This document shows, piece after piece, positions 7,772-15,130 of a stretch of 23,497 bases of DNA. The position numbers and the translations under genes are program-made. The notes beneath the pieces were generated by a model. That model was not told where the DNA came from. It did no database searches and was given only the letters and a program-made list of their open reading frames with translations. How positions within the stretch are numbered: the first letter of the stretch is position 1; each line of letters begins with the position of its first letter. Location: positions 51,275-74,771 of the forward strand of contig DDYM01000057.1 in NCBI GenBank assembly GCA_002347985.1. Reading direction: 5' to 3'. This stretch comes from Bacteroidetes bacterium UBA2234 (GTDB taxonomy: Bacteria; Bacteroidota; Bacteroidia; NS11-12g; UBA955).

Positions 7772-8503
7772 TTAGAAGCTCGCTTTTACAAAAGCGTCCA
7801 GTTCAGGGTTTGATTTCTGCGCTTCGGCCAACTCTTCTTTGCTGCCTTCCCACCATTTTTGGCCTTGGTGCATGAATACGATGTGCTCTCCAATGTCTTT
7901 CACCGTTTTCATGTCGTGGCTGTTGATAATTGTAGTGATGCCAAATTCCTTTGTGATATCATGAAGTAAATTGTCAATCACGCGAGAGGTGAGGGGGTCT
8001 AGCCCTGAATTTGGTTCATCGCAAAAGAGATATTTGATTGGCAACGCAATCGCGCGAGCAATGCCAACACGCTTTTTCATTCCTCCTGAAATTTCTGAAG
8101 GGGCTTTGTGGTTGGCGTTGACTAGGTTTACCTTAGACAGGCACAAGTTTACGCGATCCATACGTTCTTCTTTGCTCATGTTGCTGAACATCAACAGCGG
8201 AAACTCTACGTTTTGTTCTACCGTAAGAGAATCAAACAATGCAGTGCCTTGAAACAACATTCCGATTTCTCTTCGCAACTCCTGCTGTTTTTCATATTCC
8301 AAATTGTGATAGTCTTTTTCCTCAAATAACACTTGTCCGCTGGTTGGGGTTTCTAGCCCTACCATCGTTTTAACCAATACGCTCTTTCCTCCGCCGCTGG
8401 CGCCGATAACCAAATTGGCAACACCAGAATAGAAATTGGCATTGATGTTTCTCAAGACGTGCTTGTCTTCGAAATATTTGTTGAGATCTATCAGCTGAAT
8501 CAT
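7772..8503 (-). CDS. MlaF-like ABC transporter ATP-binding protein
   Basis: This 243-residue ATPase contains Walker A GASGGGKS (34-41), a Q-loop, the signature SEISGGMKKRVGIARA, Walker B YLFCDEPNSGLDP and the switch histidine in INSHDM. The SGGM(x)KR form and the pairing with an MlaE permease place it in the MlaF/TTG2A/Mkl group that powers phospholipid transport between the envelope membranes. The start is the ATG at 8503, one base past the mlaE stop (8505-8507). A TTG at 8524 would overlap mlaE and is less likely. No MlaD (MCE) or MlaB/C gene follows; the downstream end meets the lipoprotein gene convergently, so the substrate-binding parts must be encoded elsewhere. Confidence 0.9.
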   Translation of the reverse strand: MIQLIDLNKYFEDKHVLRNINANFYSGVANLVIGASGGGKSVLVKTMVGLETPTSGQVLFEEKDYHNLEYEKQQELRREIGMLFQGTALFDSLTVEQNVEFPLLMFSNMSKEERMDRVNLCLSKVNLVNANHKAPSEISGGMKKRVGIARAIALPIKYLFCDEPNSGLDPLTSRVIDNLLHDITKEFGITTIINSHDMKTVKDIGEHIVFMHQGQKWWEGSKEELAEAQKSNPELDAFVKASF

Positions 8504-8504
8504 T

Positions 8505-9263
8505 TTAGAGCAATAATTTGGCAATAATTAAGTCGAATGCCAAGATGGTAACACAAATTCGAGTCACTGCTTTTGTGCCCGCTTCTCCTACTTCCAATGC
8601 GCCGCCCTTGGTGTAATAGCCTTGGAATGCACTCATGCTGGTTATAATGAATGAAAATATATATCCTTTTACCATCAATACCTTCACGTAATGAGGTACA
8701 AATGAGCTTCTTAAGCCCGTAACATATTGGTCCATCGTCATGATGCCCGTGAGTTTTGCTGCGATCAGTCCGCCTACCATCAACAAAAACACACTCACCA
8801 AAATCAAGCAAGGAATCATAATTACTCCAGCCAGGATTTTTGGCAAGGATACAAATCCAATCGAATTGATTCCCATCACCTCGTAAGCGTCGATCTGCTC
8901 ACTCACCCGCATGTTTCCAATTTCCGATGCGATGTTCGCGCCAATTTTTCCGGCCAATACCAAACAGGTAATGGTAGGTGCGATTTCTAAAATGGAACTA
9001 CTTCCAACCACCGAGCCAACAATTTCCATGGGGAATAAACTTGGAGGCAAGATGCCTGAATCAGAAGCCAACTGACTGGCCGTTTGAACCGTAGTTACGG
9101 CGCCGGTAATAAGGGCAATCAGAATAACTACGACCAAGGATTCGATCCCAATGAGGTTCATTTCGCGGGTAAGCATCGACCAAAATACGCGACCTCTTTC
9201 GGGTCGTTTAAAAACGTATTTCATGAAAATGATGTATCGCCCGATTTCTGAGAAGAGATTCAT
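8505..9263 (-). CDS. MlaE-like ABC transporter permease
   Basis: This 252-residue membrane protein has an amphipathic N-terminus (MNLFSEIGRYIIFMKYVFKR) and five or so hydrophobic segments. It shows the MlaE family patterns LITGAVTTVQTASQL, EIAPTITCLVLAGKIGANIASE and EQIDAYEVMGINSIGFVSLP, and ends in FDLIIAKLLL. Family role: inner-membrane permease of the MCE/Mla lipid transporter, which maintains outer-membrane lipid asymmetry or moves phospholipids. The mlaF-like gene starts one base after its stop, so the two are an operon. The gene starts 60 bases from the end of recG on the same strand and may or may not be cotranscribed with it. Confidence 0.92.
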   Translation of the reverse strand: MNLFSEIGRYIIFMKYVFKRPERGRVFWSMLTREMNLIGIESLVVVILIALITGAVTTVQTASQLASDSGILPPSLFPMEIVGSVVGSSSILEIAPTITCLVLAGKIGANIASEIGNMRVSEQIDAYEVMGINSIGFVSLPKILAGVIMIPCLILVSVFLLMVGGLIAAKLTGIMTMDQYVTGLRSSFVPHYVKVLMVKGYIFSFIITSMSAFQGYYTKGGALEVGEAGTKAVTRICVTILAFDLIIAKLLL

Positions 9264-9323
9264 AGTTTGATGTCGTGAAATTACTGAAGCAATCTTGAAT
9301 GCCGTTCTGCTTTTGATAAAAAT

Positions 9324-11423
9324 CTATGAAATTTTACTCCACACGGTTCGATGCGGTATTTTCTTGAGTTCGTTTCGGATGGGTTCACTTTCCGGTTTTG
9401 CCAACAATTCATCTGCCCCTAGCCATTCTTGGGCTTCGACTCTACTTGCGATTAAGGTGGATTCATCATGGCGGATATCGGCGAGTTTTAATTCCAACAC
9501 CCCGCTCTGTTTCGTTCCGTCGAGTTCGCCAGGTCCTCGCAATTCTAAATCTACTTTGGCGATTTCAAAACCGTCGTTGGTTCGAACCATAGTAGATATG
9601 CGTTTATATCCGTTTTCACTTAATCCAGGTTTGGTGATTAGCACGCAATAGCTCTGTTCGTTGCCACGTCCTACGCGACCTCGGAGCTGATGCAGTTGTG
9701 CTAGTCCGAATCTCTCAGCATTTTCTATCACCATCACCGATGCGTTGGGCACATTCACACCCACTTCAATCACTGTGGTTGCAACAAGGATATCGGTTTG
9801 GTGGTTTTTGAATAGATTCATCGCCGATTCCTTTTCCGCCGCTTTGAGTTTTCCGTGAACGATGCTGTATTTGAACTGCGGAGGCGGCAGGTATTCGTTT
9901 ACCATATCGAACCCACTCATCAAGCTATTTAAATCCAATTTGTCGCTGTCCTCGATCAGCGGAAACACATAATATACTTGCCTGCCTTTTGCGATTTCGG
10001 TTCTGAGGAATTCCATAATTGCAGGTCGCATCGATTCTTGGCGGTGAACCGTAATAATGGGTTTTCTCCCCACCGGCATTTCATCAATTACGCTCACATC
10101 GAGGTCGCCATAAACCGTCATCGCCAGGGTTCTAGGAATCGGGGTGGCCGTCATAACCAAAATGTGAGGGAGGACTTGTCCTTTTTTCCAAAGTTTTGCG
10201 CGCTGTGCTACACCAAATCGATGCTGTTCGTCGATGATGACCATGCCAAGCTGTTTATAATTGACGTCTTGTTCGATGAGTGCATGGGTACCAACGAGGA
10301 TATGGATTTTGCCTTCTTGGAGGTCGGCTATAAGTGCTTCGCGTTTTTTCTTTGGGGTAGACCCGGTGAGTAATTCTATGCGTAGTCCGAGTTTTTCAAC
10401 CCATTCTTGGAGTGAAAAGTAATGTTGTGTGGCCAGAATCTCTGTGGGTGCCATCATACAGGCTTGATAGCCATTGTCGATCGCGAGCAACATCGTAAGC
10501 ATCGCAACCATGGTTTTTCCGGAGCCCACATCGCCTTGAAGTAAGCGGTTGGATTGAAGTCCGGTTTTAAGGTCGTTTCGAATCTCTTTGAGTACTCTTT
10601 TTTGGGCGCCAGTAAGTTCAAAGGGCAGGTGGTTGTTGTAAAACTCATTGAAATAATGACCTACTGAGTCAAAAATCAATCCTTTATAGGTTCGATTTCT
10701 GAATCCTTTGAGCATTAGATGTCGAAGTTGTAAGTAAAACAGCTCTTCAAATTTGAGTCGGCGTTTTGCCTCTTCCAATCTCGCCAGATTTTGTGGGAAG
10801 TGCAGTTCTTTGATGGCTTCTTTTCGACCTATGAATTTATATTTCTGTAGGATGGATTGAGGTAGATTTTCGGGGATGTCGTACCCGGGATTATTTACCG
10901 CATTTTGGGCGGCGGTGACCAGAAATTTGTTTTCGAGTTTTTTTCTTCTCAGGCCTTCGGTGAGGGGGTAAACGGGGACGAGGGCGAGTGCTTGGCTGGG
11001 GTTTTGTGTGTTTACGACATCGAGTTCGGGGTGGGCGATGGAGATTTTGCCTTTGAAGTTGTTGATTTTGCCGTAGACGCGATAGGTTTCACCGGGTTTC
11101 AGGAATCTTTCGATGTAGTTAATGCCTTTAAACCAGATGAGTTCCATTTCCGCCGTGCCATCCGAAAGGATGGCAATGAAGCGCCGGCCTTGGCCGGCGC
11201 CGGCGATACCCATGGGACGAATTCTGCCTTGCAGTTGAACCCAGACATCATCGCCTCTGAGGGATGAAATTGTATACGTTTGGGACCTGTCTTCGTGTCG
11301 GAACGGATAATGGCTTAACAAATCACCAAGGGTAAAGATGCCGAGCTCTTTCTTTAAGGCTTCGGCCCGTTGCGGACCAACACCTTTTAAATACTCAATT
11401 CCCGTATCTAACCAATGGGGCAT
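9324..11423 (-). CDS. recG: ATP-dependent DNA helicase RecG
   Basis: This 699-residue helicase remodels stalled forks and Holliday junctions. In order: an N-terminal helix-hairpin-helix-like LKGVGPQRAEALKKELGI, the OB-fold wedge domain (about 60-150), the motor with Walker A GDVGSGKT (~296-303), APTEILATQH, DEQHRFGVAQR (~395), TATPIPRTLAMT, then VIEVGVNVPNA and QLRGRVGRG (~584), and the RecG C-terminal LRGPGELDGTKQSG. The start chosen is the ATG at 11423, because the in-frame ATG at 11459 lies past the palindromic promoter and inside fabG. Length matches the family. A GC-rich hairpin (11181-11200) encodes GAGQGRR in a loop of the wedge domain, a place where homologues vary. Confidence 0.96.
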   Translation of the reverse strand: MPHWLDTGIEYLKGVGPQRAEALKKELGIFTLGDLLSHYPFRHEDRSQTYTISSLRGDDVWVQLQGRIRPMGIAGAGQGRRFIAILSDGTAEMELIWFKGINYIERFLKPGETYRVYGKINNFKGKISIAHPELDVVNTQNPSQALALVPVYPLTEGLRRKKLENKFLVTAAQNAVNNPGYDIPENLPQSILQKYKFIGRKEAIKELHFPQNLARLEEAKRRLKFEELFYLQLRHLMLKGFRNRTYKGLIFDSVGHYFNEFYNNHLPFELTGAQKRVLKEIRNDLKTGLQSNRLLQGDVGSGKTMVAMLTMLLAIDNGYQACMMAPTEILATQHYFSLQEWVEKLGLRIELLTGSTPKKKREALIADLQEGKIHILVGTHALIEQDVNYKQLGMVIIDEQHRFGVAQRAKLWKKGQVLPHILVMTATPIPRTLAMTVYGDLDVSVIDEMPVGRKPIITVHRQESMRPAIMEFLRTEIAKGRQVYYVFPLIEDSDKLDLNSLMSGFDMVNEYLPPPQFKYSIVHGKLKAAEKESAMNLFKNHQTDILVATTVIEVGVNVPNASVMVIENAERFGLAQLHQLRGRVGRGNEQSYCVLITKPGLSENGYKRISTMVRTNDGFEIAKVDLELRGPGELDGTKQSGVLELKLADIRHDESTLIASRVEAQEWLGADELLAKPESEPIRNELKKIPHRTVWSKIS
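11181..11200. repeat. GC-rich hairpin inside recG
   Basis: The arms are GCGCCGGCC (11181-11189) and GGCCGGCGC (11192-11200), 9 bp paired around TT, preceded by A and followed by C. It has the same foot as the copies at 1419 and 23409. On the recG strand it encodes part of A-G-A-G-Q-G-R-R. Confidence 0.7.
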
Positions 11424-11426
11424 TTC

Positions 11427-11447
11427 GCGAAGATAAGTTATCTTCGC
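11427..11447. promoter_or_regulatory. Perfect palindrome, likely symmetric divergent promoter of recG and fabG
   Basis: GCGAAGATAA (11427-11436) and TTATCTTCGC (11438-11447) are exact reverse complements around one G. Each strand reads TATCTTCG, one mismatch from the Bacteroidota TAnnTTTG -7 box, pointing away from the centre. The recG ATG begins 3 bases beyond the left end and the fabG ATG 3 bases beyond the right end. Transcripts starting a few bases after each box would be nearly leaderless. For recG, a TTG lies 21 bases upstream of the box. A repressor operator is the main alternative reading. Confidence 0.55.
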
Positions 11448-11450
11448 AGC

Positions 11451-12194
11451 ATGCTTCAAGGAAAAACAGCTCTGATTACGGGTGCCTCGCGCGGAATTGG
11501 CAAAGGCATCGCCGAAGTTTTCGCCAAAAATGGTTGCAATATTGCATTTACCTACGCTTCTTCTGTGGAAAAGGCGATGGCATTTGAAAAAGAATTATCA
11601 GGCCTTTACGGCGTGAAAGTAAAAGGATATCAATCAGATGCCGCCAATTTTAGTCAAAGCATGGCGTTGGCTGAAACGGTGATTGCTGATTTTGGAAAGA
11701 TTGATTGCTTGATTAATAATGCGGGAATTACTCGCGACACGTTGATGTTGAGAATGACAGAAGAGCAGTGGGATGAGGTGATTGATACCAATTTGAAGTC
11801 GGCATTCAACCTCACCAAAGCATTTTTAAAGCATTTTTTGGGAAATCGCGCGGGAAGTATCATCAATATGACCTCGGTTGTTGGGGTGATGGGCAATGCG
11901 GGTCAGGCAAATTACGCTGCATCAAAAGCCGGAATGATTGGTTTTACCAAGAGTATCGCTAAAGAATTGGGAAGTAGAAATGTTCGATGCAATGCAGTTG
12001 CCCCTGGTTTTATCGAAACAGAAATGACGCATTCTTTGGATGAAAACGTTCGCAAGCAGTGGGCTGAATCTATTCCATTGAAGCGCGGCGGTTCGCCAGA
12101 AGATGTGGCCAATGTTTGTTTGTTTTTGGCAAGCGACATGAGTGGGTATGTGACCGGACAAACGCTTTCTGTTTGTGGTGGAATGTTGATGTAA
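11451..12194 (+). CDS. fabG: 3-oxoacyl-[acyl-carrier-protein] reductase, SDR family
   Basis: This 247-residue classical short-chain dehydrogenase carries TGASRGIG (10-17, NADPH-binding glycine motif), INNAG (88-92), Asn114, Ser142 and the catalytic pair Tyr155-x3-Lys159 in NYAASKAG. It ends with GYVTGQTLSVCGGMLM, typical of FabG. It reduces 3-oxoacyl-ACP to 3-hydroxyacyl-ACP in fatty acid elongation. The start is the ATG at 11451, which gives the canonical MLQGKTALITGAS N-terminus; the in-frame GTG/ATG region near 11415 lies inside recG and before the palindromic promoter. It is the first gene of a rightward run with tatC, rpiB and miaE. Other SDR substrates cannot be excluded, but the length and motifs fit FabG well. 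Confidence 0.9.
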   Translation: MLQGKTALITGASRGIGKGIAEVFAKNGCNIAFTYASSVEKAMAFEKELSGLYGVKVKGYQSDAANFSQSMALAETVIADFGKIDCLINNAGITRDTLMLRMTEEQWDEVIDTNLKSAFNLTKAFLKHFLGNRAGSIINMTSVVGVMGNAGQANYAASKAGMIGFTKSIAKELGSRNVRCNAVAPGFIETEMTHSLDENVRKQWAESIPLKRGGSPEDVANVCLFLASDMSGYVTGQTLSVCGGMLM

Positions 12195-12216
12195 TTGTAA
12201 ATTAGATTCAGATTTC

Positions 12217-13053
12217 ATGCCCTTAGATCAGCCCGAAGAAGTTTACCCATACGAGAAAAATATGGGTTTTTTTGACCACATCGATGAATTGCGAAAGCGA
12301 TTGTTTCGTGTGGCAGTTGTTGTGCTGATTGGTACGGTGCTTGGATTTATTTACGTTGAGGAGCTTTTTGAATTAATCGTACTCAGTCCTTTCAGTCCTG
12401 ATTTTTTTGGTTATCGATTTTTTTGTAAAGCCGGTCATGCATTGATGAATTCTGATGCACTCTGTTGGACGCCTCCGCCGTTGCTGATGCAAAGTCAGCA
12501 AATCCAAGGTCAGTTCGTAAGTGCCTTTAAAATATCGTTTGTTGTTGGATTTGTGGCTGCTTTTCCGTATATTATATATCAAATTTGGAGCTTTATCCGC
12601 CCTGCATTAAGTCAGAAGGAAATCCAGAAAACCCGTCGTAGTTTGGGCGTAGTTTCTTTGCTGTTCTTCAGTGGGTTGTTCTTTGCCTATTTCTTTTTGG
12701 TGCCTTTGGCATCGAATTTTTTGTTGGGTTATTCTTTGAGTCCAAAAATTCAAAATATTATCACCATTTCCAGTGTTACGGGATTTGTAACATTTATGAG
12801 TTTGGCTACGGGCTTGGTATTTGAGTTGCCGGTATTGATTTATATTTTGGCCAGATTGGGTATTGTGAGTTCGTCCTTTTTGAAAAAGAACTGGCGGTAT
12901 GCGGTAGTAATTATCTTTTTGATTGCGGGGGTTGCAACGCCATCGCCCGATATGTTTAGTCAATTGCTTCTTGGAACTCCGCTATTGGGATTGTATTTCG
13001 TGGGGATTCAAGTGGCCAAACGCGTAGAAAAAAATCGAGAAAATGAACAATAA
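12217..13053 (+). CDS. tatC: Sec-independent (twin-arginine) protein translocase subunit TatC
   Basis: This 278-residue protein has six predicted membrane helices. The cytoplasmic N-terminus holds the hallmark FFDHIDELRKRL (18-29), which is part of the Tat signal-peptide binding site. The conserved acidic residue of the middle loop is seen in LVFELPVLIY, and GVATPSPDMFSQLLLGTPLL forms the last helices. TatC recognises RR signal peptides of folded exported proteins and assembles with TatA. No tatA is in the window. There are 22 bases after fabG, and its 3' end overlaps the rpiB start by 11 bases. An extra ~60-residue periplasmic segment between helices 1 and 2, with CKAGHALMNSDALCW, is longer than in E. 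coli and is a common Bacteroidota trait. Confidence 0.95.
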   Translation: MPLDQPEEVYPYEKNMGFFDHIDELRKRLFRVAVVVLIGTVLGFIYVEELFELIVLSPFSPDFFGYRFFCKAGHALMNSDALCWTPPPLLMQSQQIQGQFVSAFKISFVVGFVAAFPYIIYQIWSFIRPALSQKEIQKTRRSLGVVSLLFFSGLFFAYFFLVPLASNFLLGYSLSPKIQNIITISSVTGFVTFMSLATGLVFELPVLIYILARLGIVSSSFLKKNWRYAVVIIFLIAGVATPSPDMFSQLLLGTPLLGLYFVGIQVAKRVEKNRENEQ

Positions 13054-13483
13054 AACCATTGCTTTGGGATCGGATCATGCAGGATTCGAGTTAAAAAATG
13101 ATTTGATCGTATACCTAATCGAAAAAGGGTATGAATTGGCCGACATGGGTCCGGATTCTGCGGACAGCGTGGATTATCCAGATTACGCACACAAGGTTGC
13201 CACTGCGGTTACCGATGGAAGTGCGAGCTGTGGTATTTTGATCTGTGGCAGTGGAAACGGCGTTTGTATTACGGCAAATAAGCACAAAGGTGTGAGAGCG
13301 GCCTTGTGTTGGGAGCCAGAAATTAGCGCATTGGCAAAGCAGCATAACAATGCCAATGTGATTTGTTTGCCAGCCAGATTCATAAGTCAGGAAAAGGCAT
13401 TTGCCATTGTTGATGCATATTTGAATATGGAATTTGAGGGTGGGAGACATGCGACTCGGGTTGACAAAATAGAGAACTGTTAA
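13043..13483 (+). CDS. rpiB: Ribose-5-phosphate isomerase B
   Basis: This 146-residue RpiB/LacAB family enzyme interconverts ribose 5-phosphate and ribulose 5-phosphate. Visible motifs are GSDHAGFELK (9-18), DYPDYA (44-49), and ICGSGNGVCITANK (67-80) containing the catalytic-type Cys68, followed by HKGVRAAL, which forms the phosphate-binding loop. The C-terminus has the usual ARFIS and helix. It starts inside the last codons of tatC (11-base overlap) and its TAA overlaps the next ATG by one base, so it sits inside a translationally coupled cluster. Confidence 0.95.
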   Translation: MNNKTIALGSDHAGFELKNDLIVYLIEKGYELADMGPDSADSVDYPDYAHKVATAVTDGSASCGILICGSGNGVCITANKHKGVRAALCWEPEISALAKQHNNANVICLPARFISQEKAFAIVDAYLNMEFEGGRHATRVDKIENC

Positions 13484-14235
13484 TGAAACCGAAGGAGCAG
13501 CATGTGAGTGTGTCGCATCCCGGATATTCGGATGAATATTTCAGTGAGGACGATGCATCTACCGTTGTGAATGAAAATGACGTTGAGGGAATTGGGGCGG
13601 AACTGCGTTCCGCCCACGATACCACGTTGGCTGCGAATTTAGAGGCAGTGAAAATGTTGGGTCTCAAATTGCCAACCGATCCGCGTTGGGTGAATGTGGC
13701 TGAGAAAACCATCGAAGAAATTCTAACCGACCACGCGTTTTGCGAGCAAAAGGCTGCTACGATGGGTGTTACCCTGATTGTGAAGTTTTCGGATCATGAG
13801 CGCTTGGTTGACGAAGTAACCCCGTTGGTAGCGGAAGAATGGGGTCATTTCCGCAAAGTTCTCAAAGAGCTGAAAAAGCGAGGAATGAAGCTTGGCAGAC
13901 AACGCAAAGACGAATATGTTGGCGCCTTGCATCAGCAAATGAGAAAAGGGGGTTCTAGAGAACAAACCATGATGGAATATCTATTGGTTTCTGCCATGGT
14001 GGAAGCTCGTTCTTGTGAGAGATTCCGACTGCTGAGTTTGTATTGCAGCGATGAGTATTTGCGTAAATTTTATTACGAGTTTATGGTTTCTGAGGCCGGT
14101 CATTACCGCATGTTTATCGATTTGGCTAAACATTATTTGCCTGCCGATCAGGTGAAAAAGCGGTGGGAAGAAATGCTCGTAACGGAAGCCGAGATTATGT
14201 CGAAATTGGAACTCCGGGGCGACCGTGTCCATTAA
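13483..14235 (+). CDS. miaE: tRNA-(ms2io6A37) hydroxylase, MiaE
   Basis: This non-haem di-iron monooxygenase hydroxylates the isopentenyl group of ms2i6A37 in tRNAs. The core is clear: LPTDPRWVNVAEKTIEEIL (63-81), HAFCEQKAA (84-92), EEWGH (118-122), GRQRKDEYVGAL (138-149), VEARSCERFRLLS (173-185) and SEAGHY (203-208). The paired E..H motifs are the metal ligands. Bacteroidota homologues, as far as I recall, usually begin near MLGLKLPTDPRW, here Met58 (base 13654). The 57 residues before it are acidic, low in complexity and unlike the family, and they carry the hairpin at 13595-13615. I keep the ATG at 13483 because it overlaps the rpiB stop (TAATG), but a start at 13654 (193 residues) is quite possible. 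Confidence 0.9.
   Translation: MKPKEQHVSVSHPGYSDEYFSEDDASTVVNENDVEGIGAELRSAHDTTLAANLEAVKMLGLKLPTDPRWVNVAEKTIEEILTDHAFCEQKAATMGVTLIVKFSDHERLVDEVTPLVAEEWGHFRKVLKELKKRGMKLGRQRKDEYVGALHQQMRKGGSREQTMMEYLLVSAMVEARSCERFRLLSLYCSDEYLRKFYYEFMVSEAGHYRMFIDLAKHYLPADQVKKRWEEMLVTEAEIMSKLELRGDRVH
13595..13615. repeat. GC-rich hairpin in the miaE N-terminal extension
   Basis: The arms are GGGCGGAAC (13595-13603) and GTTCCGCCC (13607-13615), 9 bp perfectly paired around TGC, the same loop as at 1428-1430. If translated it gives G-A-E-L-R-S-A. There is no T-run, so it is not a typical intrinsic terminator. Confidence 0.65.
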
Positions 14236-14300
14236 TCATCAGTGGTTTTGGCGTTTTTCTTAGAGCAACTTCGCCGAACTATTCGTTTGTAAGTAACTGA

Positions 14301-15128
14301 TTAACCCAATCCTACATCGAGTGCCATCATCAGCACAAAACCGAACATAAGTCCGAGCGTAGCTTTGTCTGTATGTCCTTCGCGTTGGCTTTCAGGAATT
14401 ACTTCTTCCACTACTACATAAATCATCGCACCGGCGGCAAAGGCCAACGCATAGGGAAGCAAAGGCGTTGCTATCATTACAAGCCCTACACCCAACATGG
14501 CGGCCAAGGGTTCTACGGCTCCGGACAATTGTCCCCACATAAATGATTTTCTGCGCGACAATCCAAATCGTCTTAACGGTAGTGCCACGGCGAGTCCTTC
14601 GGGGAAATCTTGGATTCCTATGCCTATCGCTAAAGCAATGGCAGCGGGTAGATCCGCCCCTGGAATTCCTTCAGCCACAGCGCCAAATGCTACGCCAACG
14701 GCCAACCCCTCCGGAATATTGTGCAGTGTGATCGCCAATACGAGTAAAATGGTTCGATTCCAGTTCGTTTTAACGCCTTCTACCTCTTCAATGGGGCTGC
14801 TTAAGTGCAGGTGAGGTAGATATTGATCCAAAGCAAACAGGAAGAATGCCCCGGCTAAAAATCCAATGCCTACGGGCAGCCAAGCCATGTTTCCATATCC
14901 TTGATTTTCTGCCATTCCGATGGCCGGGTTTAGCAGACTCCAGAAACTTGCAGCCAGCATTACGCCGCCTGTAAAGCCCATGAGGATATCCATATTTCCT
15001 CGTCGAACATCCTTGATGAAAAATACCATTGAGGCACCCAAAGCCGTGATGAACCACGTGAACAGAGCGCCTACGAGCCCCTGCATCATCGGGCTCAATC
15101 CCGCAAAGAAGTGTACTAAGTATTCCAT
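14301..15128 (-). CDS. ZIP family metal (zinc-type) transporter, GufA/ZupT-like
   Basis: This 275-residue protein has about eight hydrophobic helices. The two metal-site helices are visible as HNIPEGLAVGVAFG (136-149) and QDFPEGLAVALPL (173-185), the GufA-type variant of the ZIP binuclear centre. A glutamate-rich VVEEVIPES follows near the C-terminus. The short loop DQYLPHLHLSSP around 101-112 contains histidines that could bind metal. Family role: uptake of Zn2+ and sometimes Fe2+, Mn2+ or Cd2+ into the cytoplasm; specificity cannot be read here. The start is the ATG at 15128, two bases after the stop of the upstream beta-barrel gene; the TTG at 15134 would overlap that gene. The two are probably one operon. 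Confidence 0.9.
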   Translation of the reverse strand: MEYLVHFFAGLSPMMQGLVGALFTWFITALGASMVFFIKDVRRGNMDILMGFTGGVMLAASFWSLLNPAIGMAENQGYGNMAWLPVGIGFLAGAFFLFALDQYLPHLHLSSPIEEVEGVKTNWNRTILLVLAITLHNIPEGLAVGVAFGAVAEGIPGADLPAAIALAIGIGIQDFPEGLAVALPLRRFGLSRRKSFMWGQLSGAVEPLAAMLGVGLVMIATPLLPYALAFAAGAMIYVVVEEVIPESQREGHTDKATLGLMFGFVLMMALDVGLG

Positions 15129-15130
15129 AA

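Noticed and set aside
14236-14300. Possible terminator between convergent miaE and the ZIP gene
   Set aside because: TTAATCA and TGATTAA at the two ends are about 60 bases apart, too distant and short to be a convincing stem-loop.
15046-15064. CACGTG core within TGAACCACGTGAACAG resembling a parS site
   Set aside because: It matches the parS consensus only in the central bases, lies inside the ZIP transporter gene and is about 10 kb from parAB; the outer bases do not form the required inverted repeat.
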